Below, in pieces: positions 16,733 to 23,594 of a stretch of 35,268 bases of DNA; the stretch's first letter is position 1, and every line of letters begins with the position of its first letter. A program made the position numbers and the translations under genes. Source of the stretch: Verrucomicrobiota bacterium (GTDB lineage: Bacteria; Verrucomicrobiota; Verrucomicrobiia; Limisphaerales; AV2); contig QHOP01000302.1 of assembly GCA_003219345.1 (NCBI GenBank), positions 1 to 35,268 of the forward strand, read 5' to 3'. Under the pieces are notes generated by a model. The model searched no databases. It was not told where the DNA came from and saw only the letters and a list, made by a program, of their open reading frames with translations.

Positions 16733-17194
16733 TCATCGCGGACCAGCCTGACGCCGACCTTCATCCAAATCGATGAATTCAAACATCGTCTGCACCGTGC
16801 CTGGAGGCAGACCAATCTCCGCCAGCCGCTCATGCAATCGCTGCGTCCCGGCATCGCGCCAGCCGTATTTGGTCATGAATCCATTCCACACTTCGATTTC
16901 CTCCTCACTCGGCTGACGGCCATGCACGAACGCCCACGCGAGCAACTCCTCATCGCTGCCGCCTTTAAGAGTTTCCGCTTCGAACGCTGCGTAATCAATG
17001 TGCAGGAACTTGCAGCAGCGCGAGTCAAAACTCCGCTTCGAGGCAGTGCCCCGTGTCGCCTGCCATGCCTCCGGCAATTTCCCCGCCGCCGCAAGCCGGA
17101 TCTTGTCCAGCATGCGACCGAAATAAACGATGCCCTTGACCTGATCGAACGGGCTGCGAAGTCCGGGAATGAGGGTCGGGTATGATAGCGCCAT
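16733..17194 (-). CDS. DUF5069 domain protein
   Basis: LIPGLRSPFDQVKGIVYFGRMLDKIRLAAAGKLPEAW...RCCKFLHIDYAAFEAETLKGGSDEELLAWAF...EEIEVWNGFMTKYGWRD. Confidence 0.8.
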   Translation of the reverse strand: MALSYPTLIPGLRSPFDQVKGIVYFGRMLDKIRLAAAGKLPEAWQATRGTASKRSFDSRCCKFLHIDYAAFEAETLKGGSDEELLAWAFVHGRQPSEEEIEVWNGFMTKYGWRDAGTQRLHERLAEIGLPPGTVQTMFEFIDLDEGRRQAGPR

Positions 17195-17253
17195 GCGGCA
17201 GTAGAGCATGGCTGAATCGAGCGCGCAAGTGAACCATAGGCTCGACTCTACAT

Positions 17254-17340
17254 CAAATCAGGACACTGCCGGCGAGTTGGCTCGATGAATCGGCGCACAG
17301 CGCCGACGCTACAACCAAATCAGGACACTGCCAACTCGCC
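17254..17340. repeat. Direct repeat (CAAATCAGGACACTGCC x2) with inverted repeat GGCGAGTTGG/CCAACTCGCC and central hairpin
   Basis: Direct copies at 17254-17270 and 17316-17332; inverted arms at 17271-17280 and 17331-17340; CGGCGCACAGCGCCG at 17291-17305. Confidence 0.75.
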
Positions 17341-17507
17341 TGCGCTGGAGCTGGCTTGTTTGGAATTCTGTTTCCCGTCATGTTCGCCACGGTGCTTTGG
17401 TGAGCAGTTTCCTGCGGACCAGCCATTGGCCGCGCGAATTCTTTGCGATTAATGTCCTGAATCAATCACTCCGTTCGTCGTAATGATGAAAAACGAAAAC
17501 AAAAAAT

Positions 17508-17969
17508 ATGACAACAAACAACACAAACACCGTTCGACTTCATCGAGTGCTCCGCGCGACGCAGGAGCGAGTTTATCGGGCGTTCCTGGATGCGGACGCG
17601 ATGGCCAAGTGGCTTCCACCGAATGGATTTACGGGCGAGGTCGATCACTTGGACGCTAAAGTCGGCGGCACATACAAGATGTCGTTCACGAATTTCACCA
17701 CCGGCAAGAGCCACTCCTTCGGCGGAACGTATCTGGAGCTGAAGCCCCGCGAGCGCATCCGCTACACGGACAAGTTCGACGATCCGAATCTCGCGGGAGA
17801 AATGCAGACGACGATCATCTTGAAGCAGGTATTCTGCGGAACTGATTTGAACATCACGCAGGAAGGAATCCCCGCGGCCATTCCCGCCGAGGCGTGCTAT
17901 CTCGGCTGGCAGGAATCACTGACCCTGTTGGCCAAACTGGTCGAGGCTGAAATACCCGACCAGCAGTGA
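17508..17969 (+). CDS. SRPBCC/AHSA1 family protein
   Basis: VRLHRVLRATQERVYRAFLDADAMAKWLPPNGFTGEVDHLDAKVGGTYKMSFTNFTTGKSHSFGGTYLELKPRERIRYTDKFDDPNL. Confidence 0.9.
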   Translation: MTTNNTNTVRLHRVLRATQERVYRAFLDADAMAKWLPPNGFTGEVDHLDAKVGGTYKMSFTNFTTGKSHSFGGTYLELKPRERIRYTDKFDDPNLAGEMQTTIILKQVFCGTDLNITQEGIPAAIPAEACYLGWQESLTLLAKLVEAEIPDQQ

Positions 17970-18011
17970 AATCCTTTGAAGCTGAGCGGGTGACGCTCCG
18001 CCCTCACACGC

Positions 18012-18473
18012 TTAACTCTTCGGCGGCCATTCCACGCCGGCCAATTCCTTTGGCAATTGTTTCGGGTCAACCGGATAAATCCGCGACATGTCTGACTTGG
18101 TCTTTGCGTCGGGCAGGAATTCCACTTCCTCCGGCGCGCCCACGATGAGCCAGAGCATCTCGGCGTCGGTGTCGTTGAACACCTAGCGCAACTGGTCCGG
18201 CCCGGCCAGCACGCCGCCGTAGCGCGGCACGGTCAACGTCTCATCGCCCACGCGCAGGCGGCCCGTGCCTTCCAGCACGAAATAAAACTCCTCCGCGCGG
18301 GTGCGCTTGTGCAGCGCGTTCGCGCTTCTGGGCGGCAACCGCCAGAGCCGCGCGCCGAGATTCTCGCTTCCGGTGCGCTCCAGATAATCCGCGTTCGGGA
18401 TGCGCATCAGGTTGGAGGGCCGCCAGTGCAGGTCGCCCGGCGTGATGAGGTGGTAACCTTGGATGCGTTTCAT
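18012..18473 (-). pseudogene. Cupin domain gene interrupted by one in-frame amber (TAG) codon
   Basis: MKRIQGYHLITPGDLHWRPSN...RAEEFYFVLEGTGRLRVGDETLTVPRYGGVLAGPDQLR[TAG]VFNDTDAEMLWLIVGAPEEVEFLPDAKTKSDMSRIYPVDPKQLPKELAGVEWPPKS*; the frame is intact on both sides of the TAG (18183-18185). Confidence 0.85.
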
Positions 18474-18512
18474 GAATTTCCGAGAGGTCGCGAGACGCGG
18501 TCTGAGCAAAAT

Positions 18513-19088
18513 TTAGACCCTGAGCGAGCCGCGGAACGCCCTGGCGCTATAGTAAGACTGCGCACCGTTGTGACCCACGAAGACGCGGCCGTAGCGGCGC
18601 TCACAATAGAGCGCGCCGCCGAGTTTTCTAATATCAGAAGGTGTTTTCACCCAGCTCGACGTCTTTGTATCGAAATTTCCGAGTTTTTGCAGCTCTCGAT
18701 ATTCTTCTTCCGTTAAAAGCTCAATGCGCATGGCCGCTGCCATATCAATGGCCTTATTTTTCGGTTTATGTTCTTTCCTGGACTCCAGCCCTTCACGGTC
18801 GTAACAAACGCTGGTGCGGCCTTTAGGACTTTCCGCTGAACAATCAAAAAAGATGTATTCGCCTGTCTTTTTATCATGACCAACCATATCCGGCTCACCG
18901 CCGGTTCTTTCCATTTCATTGAGTGACCACAGCTTTTCAGCATTCGCTTCCAGCTTTGCTTGGACTTTAGCCCACTTAAGACCTTTATGGCGGTTCAGGT
19001 TTTTCTCAAAACGGGCTTTCAATGCTCTGAGCAGTTCATCACGTTGTTTTGGGGACAACTGCTTTTTATTGCTAGTGATGTTCTTCAT
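18513..19088 (-). CDS. DUF4256 domain protein
   Basis: LSPKQRDELLRALKARFEKNLNRHKGLKWAKVQAKLEANAEKLWSLNEMERTGGEPDMVGHDKKTGEYIFFDCSAESPKGRTSVCYDREGLESRKEHKP. Confidence 0.9.
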   Translation of the reverse strand: MKNITSNKKQLSPKQRDELLRALKARFEKNLNRHKGLKWAKVQAKLEANAEKLWSLNEMERTGGEPDMVGHDKKTGEYIFFDCSAESPKGRTSVCYDREGLESRKEHKPKNKAIDMAAAMRIELLTEEEYRELQKLGNFDTKTSSWVKTPSDIRKLGGALYCERRYGRVFVGHNGAQSYYSARAFRGSLRV

Positions 19089-19169
19089 ACTTTTACTTCA
19101 AGCGTATCGGCCAACTTTTCTATTGTCGCAAGGGGATGAGTCCCCACAGGATTCAACTCAGCACGAGGT

Positions 19170-19245
19170 TCAGGCAGGTTTCTCCACCACTTTGCCATCC
19201 TGCCAGACAATCACGGGCAGCTTCAGTGCACGGTGTTCAGATCTA
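19170..19245 (-). pseudogene. Probable 3'-end remnant of an unidentified gene
   Basis: Minus frame ...EHRALKLPVIVWQDGKVVEKPA* reads as a protein C-terminus with no upstream gene body. Confidence 0.4.
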
Positions 19246-19327
19246 GACCTAACGTTCCGCGCTGCTCGGCGAAAAGCACGTTCGGCCCGAATCACGAACG
19301 CCGGAGTCTTTGAGGCCTTGCTGGTTC

Positions 19328-19468
19328 TCACTTGCCTGAAGGGTGACCCGAAATCTGTCGAGCGGCGCGACGCGGGAAAGTCTTTGCGAGACGAATCAGT
19401 TGCGCCACCTTGCGGATTTTTTCCGCAAACGGTTCGCGAGCGAGTTTTTGGCGCATCTCCGGTTTCAT
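19328..19468 (-). CDS. 46-aa small protein, overlapping (ATGA) the nucleotidyltransferase gene stop
   Basis: MKPEMRQKLAREPFAEKIRKVAQLIRLAKTFPRRAARQISGHPSGK; its ATG overlaps the TGA of the upstream gene. Confidence 0.6.
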   Translation of the reverse strand: MKPEMRQKLAREPFAEKIRKVAQLIRLAKTFPRRAARQISGHPSGK

Positions 19469-19977
19469 ATCTTCGGCAACTTCAGTTTATGCCGTTGCAG
19501 CACGTTTTCCAAATAGGTTTTGTCGAGGTCAGCCTGTCGGAGCAGTTGCTCAATGCGCGCCTTGTCCTTCGCACGCCCCACGCTGGCGGCGATGGCCACG
19601 ATGTGTTCGGCGCGAAAAACTTTGGCAGGCACGCCTTCGTAATCAATTCGTTCGGCTTCGCGCACGGCTTCCTCGGCCAGGCCGCCGGCGGCGAGAAACT
19701 GGACCGGAAATCCGCGCACCAGAAGGTGTTCGCGCTCGACTTGCCAACCTTGTGATTGAAGATGGCTGGAGATGGCCGGGACGCCGGCAGTCAGGCCTTT
19801 GTCTTTCGAGATGAAGAAAATGTCCGCGTCGTAAGTCGTGAACGGCTCCACGTAGTAAATAGCCGCCAGCGCGCCGCCGAGCGCCCAGTCTTCAATCAGA
19901 CCTGCGGCCACCAATTCATTCGCAGCGCGGAAGACATCGGCCAACGGCAAGCTGTCGGATGGCTCATTGATTGCCAT
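19465..19977 (-). CDS. Nucleotidyltransferase-fold (MNT/AbiEii-like) protein
   Basis: ADVFRAANELVAAGLIEDWALGGALAAIYYVEPFTTYDADIFFISKDKG...VPAKVFRAEHIVAIAASVGRAKDKARIEQLLRQADLDKTYLENVLQRHKL. Confidence 0.75.
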   Translation of the reverse strand: MAINEPSDSLPLADVFRAANELVAAGLIEDWALGGALAAIYYVEPFTTYDADIFFISKDKGLTAGVPAISSHLQSQGWQVEREHLLVRGFPVQFLAAGGLAEEAVREAERIDYEGVPAKVFRAEHIVAIAASVGRAKDKARIEQLLRQADLDKTYLENVLQRHKLKLPKI

Positions 19978-20013
19978 GACTGTTGAGTAACAAGATTCGT
20001 GTCCGAAAGCGAG

Positions 20014-20086
20014 TCGCAGCAGCTTCGCCAGCCGGGACGCGTGGGAATGAACTCGACCGAGTGGAACTGCGGACGTTGCTGCGGCT
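20014..20086. repeat. Dispersed 73-bp repeat, copy 1
   Basis: TCGCAGCAGCTTCGCCAGCC...GACGTTGCTGCGGCT; same length and about 86% identical (10 mismatches counted by eye) to 20495-20567. Confidence 0.8.
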
Positions 20087-20494
20087 AATAGAGCTGCGCT
20101 CCGGACCGGGCCTCTGCGAAGCGCAGCGGAACCGCTCGGTGTTCTCAAGGACGAAATTCAACTGCTGACTTTTTCAAGCGGTCGCGATCCAGATTCTGAA
20201 GCGATCGCACGATGGTTCGATAAAGTGTTTCGCCGAGCGCAAATCCCTCCAAAGCTCCTTCGCCCTTAACGATTCTAATTAGCGAGTCCTTCTTCTCGTC
20301 GGAAACGGTAATCGCCAAATGGGTTCGAAGATTTTCGCGGCATTCAATGTCCGCGAAGATACAGTAGTAAGCTGAACGAAGAGATAGGTTGCTATTGACC
20401 GAATAAGTGTCTGCCGGCGTGGCAAGAATCGGAAACACGGATGTTCAGAACACCTGACTGAGGTCAAGCGCAGCATGAAGCGCCAGTCTGCTAC

Positions 20495-20567
20495 TCGCAG
20501 CAGCTTCGGCAGCCCGGAGGCATTGGAATGAATTCGAGCGTGTGGGACTGCCGACGTTGCTGCGGCT
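20495..20567. repeat. Dispersed 73-bp repeat, copy 2 (partial third copy at 20624-20656)
   Basis: TCGCAGCAGCTTCGGCAGCCCGGAGGCATTGGAATGAATTCGAGCG...GACGTTGCTGCGGCT; partial TCGCAGCAACTTCGCCAATCGGAAACGCGTGCG. Confidence 0.8.
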
Positions 20568-20686
20568 GGTCTTCGACACGGCCGCGCTCCGCCACCGGGC
20601 CGCGACTGTGCGCAAAACGTCGGTCGCAGCAACTTCGCCAATCGGAAACGCGTGCGAAAAAAATTAAAGGGTCTCGTGGTCTCGCA

Positions 20687-22120
20687 TCAGGCGAGCAAGT
20701 CTTTGACGACGTTGCCCGCCACGTTGGTCAGGCGCAGGTCGAGCCCCTGGAATTTCACCGTGAGCCGTTTGTGGTCGATGCCGAGCAGGTGCAGGATCGT
20801 GGCGTGCAGATCGTGCACGTGGACGATATTTTCCACCGCGTTGTAGCCGAGTTCGTCCGTCGCTCCGTAAGTGAGTCCGCCCTTGACGCCGCCGCCGCAC
20901 AGGAACATCGAGAAGCCTTTCATGTGATGGTCGCGACCCGGCCCACCTTTGTCTTTCTGGGCCATCGGCGTCCGGCCAAATTCGCCGCCCCAGATAATGA
21001 GCGTGTCGTCGAGCATGCCTCGTTGCTTCAGGTCCTGGATGAGGGCCGCAGTGGCGCGGTCCACGTGAGCCGCGTTCTGGCGGATGAATTTGACGAGGTC
21101 GTTGTGATGGTCCCAGTCGCGATGGTAAAGCTGGATGAACCGCACCCCGCGTTCGGCGAGGCGGCGCGCAAGGAGGCAGTTGGAAGCGAACGTGCCATCG
21201 CCCGGTTGGCAGCCGTAAAGGTCGAGGATGTGTTTCGGTTCGTTGGCCACGTCCATCAGGCCGGGCACGGAGGTTTGCATCCGAAAAGCCATTTCGTATT
21301 GCGCGATGCGGGTGGCAATCTCCGGATCGTCCACGATGCTCCGCTGCGAGCGGTTCAGCGATTGCACGGCCGTGACGAGGTCGTGTTGTTGGGCCTCGCT
21401 GACGCCGGGGGGACGGTTGAGATAGAGGACCGGGTCGCCTTTGGACTGCAAATGCACGCCCTGAAATTGTCCGGGCAGAAAGCCGCTGTGCCACATGCGC
21501 GTCGAGATGGGCTGCGGGCTGCGGCCCTCGGTGGAGGTCAGCACGACGAAGCCGGGTAAATTCTCGCTCTCGCTGCCGAGGCCGTACAACACCCAGGAAC
21601 CCATCGAAGGCCGCCCCGAAATGGTCGTGCCGGTGTTCATGAGCGTGTGCGCCGGATCGTGGTTGATGGCATCGGTGACCATCGAGCGGATGATGCAGAG
21701 GTCGTCGGCCACAGTGCCGATATGCGGAAACAGTTCGCTGATTTCCTGGCCCGACCGTCCGTGTCGCGAAAAGGCAAACTGCGGCGCAAAACAAGCCAAG
21801 TCCTGACCTTGAAGCTGGGCGACTTGCTGTCCTTTGGTGAATGACTCGGGCATCGGTTGCCCGTGCAGTTTGGCGAGCTGCGGTTTGTTATCGAACGTCT
21901 CCAGGTGCGACGGTCCGCCCGACATGTAAAGGAAGATGACCCGCCGGGCACGCGGCGGATGATGTGGCGGATTCACCACGCCCGTCCAGCGGGCCTTCGA
22001 GGTAACTGCGCTTCGCACGAGGCCGGGGTTCAACAGGCTCGCCAGCGCCATCAGGCCGAGACCGGAGCGACCGAGAAATGCCCGGCGATTAATCGCGAGC
22101 GTTGACGGAACCGACTGCAT
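20687..22120 (-). CDS. DUF1501 domain protein (Tat-exported), paralog B
   Basis: INRRAFLGRSGLGLMALASLL...RARRVIFLYMSGGPSHLETFDNKPQLAKLHGQPMPES...IIWGGEFGRTPMAQ...VHDLHATILHLLGIDHKRLTVKFQGLDLRLTNVAGNVVKDLLA. Confidence 0.95.
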   Translation of the reverse strand: MQSVPSTLAINRRAFLGRSGLGLMALASLLNPGLVRSAVTSKARWTGVVNPPHHPPRARRVIFLYMSGGPSHLETFDNKPQLAKLHGQPMPESFTKGQQVAQLQGQDLACFAPQFAFSRHGRSGQEISELFPHIGTVADDLCIIRSMVTDAINHDPAHTLMNTGTTISGRPSMGSWVLYGLGSESENLPGFVVLTSTEGRSPQPISTRMWHSGFLPGQFQGVHLQSKGDPVLYLNRPPGVSEAQQHDLVTAVQSLNRSQRSIVDDPEIATRIAQYEMAFRMQTSVPGLMDVANEPKHILDLYGCQPGDGTFASNCLLARRLAERGVRFIQLYHRDWDHHNDLVKFIRQNAAHVDRATAALIQDLKQRGMLDDTLIIWGGEFGRTPMAQKDKGGPGRDHHMKGFSMFLCGGGVKGGLTYGATDELGYNAVENIVHVHDLHATILHLLGIDHKRLTVKFQGLDLRLTNVAGNVVKDLLA

Positions 22121-22130
22121 CAGATTCGGC

Positions 22131-23591
22131 TCACGCGAGAATCCCATCGATCACTTTGCCGGAAACGTTCGTCAGCCGGGCGTCCAGGCCCTGGAATTTC
22201 ACCGTGAGCCGGGTGTGTTCGATGCCCAGCAGCCGGAGCATGGTAGCGTGCAGATCATGAACATCCACCGGGTCCTCCACGGCCGTGTAACCCAGTTCAT
22301 CGGTCGCGCCGTAAATGAGTCCGCTCTTGATCCCGCCGCCGCACAGCCAGATGCTGAACCCGGCGTTGTGATGGTCGCGGCCATCACCGCCCTGGCTCAT
22401 GGGCGTTCGGCCAAATTCGCCAGCCCACACAATGAGCGTGTCCGCGAGCATGCCCCGCTGTTTGAGGTCGGTGATCAGCGCCATGCAGGCGCGATCGACT
22501 TCCTGGGCTTTCAGCGTTATGCCTTCCTTGACGCCGCCGTGGTGGTCCCAGTCCTTGTGGTAAAGCTGGATGAAACGCACGCCGCGCTCCGCCAGCCGGC
22601 GCGCCAGCAGGCAGTTCGAGGCGAACGAACCGTCACCCGGCTTGCCGCCATAAAGATCGAGAATGTGCTGCGGTTCCTTGCGGGTGTCGATCAACTCCGG
22701 CACGCTCGCCTGCATTTTAAAAGCCATCTCGTATTGCGCGATGCGCGTTGAAATCTCCGGGTCATCCACGACGGCATCGTATTTTGAATTGATGGCGTTC
22801 ACGGCCTTGACCACGTCGTGTTGTTGCTCGCGGGTGACGCCCGGCGGTGCGCCGAGGTAAAGAACCGGATCGCCCTTGCCGCGCAGGTGCACGCCCTGGA
22901 AACGACTGGGGAGAAAAGCGGACGCCCATTGGCGCGCGGCGATCGGCTGGTTCTGGCCGCCTTTGCCAAGCGACGTGAGCACCACGAAGCCGGGCAACTC
23001 CTCCGCGTCCGAGCCCAACCCATAGACAACCCAGGCGCCCATGCTGGGACGACCGGCGATCTGCGAGCCGGTGTTCATGAACATGTGAGCCGGGTCATGA
23101 TTGATCGCTTCGGTGGTCATCGAGCGGATGATGCAAATGTCGTCCACCACCGAGCCGATGTGTTCGAACAGTTCGCAAATCTCCGCGCCGGACTTCCCGA
23201 ACTTCCTGAACTTGAGCTGCGGGCCGTAACACAACAGCTCCTTGCCCTGCAACTGCGCGAGCTGTTTCCCTTTCGTCATGCTCTCGGGCATCGGCTTGCC
23301 GTCCATCTCCGCCAGCTTCGGTTTGGGATCAAATGTTTCGAGATGCGACGGTCCGCCCGCCATCGAAAGCCAGATGATCCTCCTGACCTTTGGTGGAAAA
23401 TGGGGCGGATTGACCACACCCGTCCATTTGTCTTTCTTCGACGCCGCCTGGGCAGTCGCCGCGCGCAGGAGGGTCGGATGAATGAGCGACGCGAGCGCCA
23501 GCATGCCGACGCCCTGGGACGCACGCCCGAGAAACGCGCGACGCGTTTGTTGCAAAAGAGCGAACTGACGAAATTCGGAAACGGGGTTCAT
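22131..23591 (-). CDS. DUF1501 domain protein (Tat-exported), paralog A
   Basis: TRRAFLGRASQGVGMLALASLI...VRRIIWLSMAGGPSHLETFDPKPKLAEMDGKPMPES...VWAGEFGRTPMSQGGDGRDHHNAGFSIWLCGGGIK...LTVKFQGLDARLTNVSGKVIDGILA. Confidence 0.95.
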   Translation of the reverse strand: MNPVSEFRQFALLQQTRRAFLGRASQGVGMLALASLIHPTLLRAATAQAASKKDKWTGVVNPPHFPPKVRRIIWLSMAGGPSHLETFDPKPKLAEMDGKPMPESMTKGKQLAQLQGKELLCYGPQLKFRKFGKSGAEICELFEHIGSVVDDICIIRSMTTEAINHDPAHMFMNTGSQIAGRPSMGAWVVYGLGSDAEELPGFVVLTSLGKGGQNQPIAARQWASAFLPSRFQGVHLRGKGDPVLYLGAPPGVTREQQHDVVKAVNAINSKYDAVVDDPEISTRIAQYEMAFKMQASVPELIDTRKEPQHILDLYGGKPGDGSFASNCLLARRLAERGVRFIQLYHKDWDHHGGVKEGITLKAQEVDRACMALITDLKQRGMLADTLIVWAGEFGRTPMSQGGDGRDHHNAGFSIWLCGGGIKSGLIYGATDELGYTAVEDPVDVHDLHATMLRLLGIEHTRLTVKFQGLDARLTNVSGKVIDGILA

Positions 23592-23594
23592 GGT

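Noticed and set aside
15309-16736. 475-aa minus-strand ORF
   Set aside because: Antisense to the beta-propeller gene, which has clear Tat and blade motifs on the plus strand.
17254-17340. Short repeats as a possible CRISPR array
   Set aside because: Only two copies with a single non-spacer-like interval; no cas genes in the window.
20145-20438. 97-aa minus-strand ORF as a confident gene
   Set aside because: No recognised family and it lies between repeat copies; mentioned as context only.
20664-21794. 376-aa minus-strand ORF
   Set aside because: Alternative frame of the DUF1501 gene with Pro/Arg/His-rich composition.
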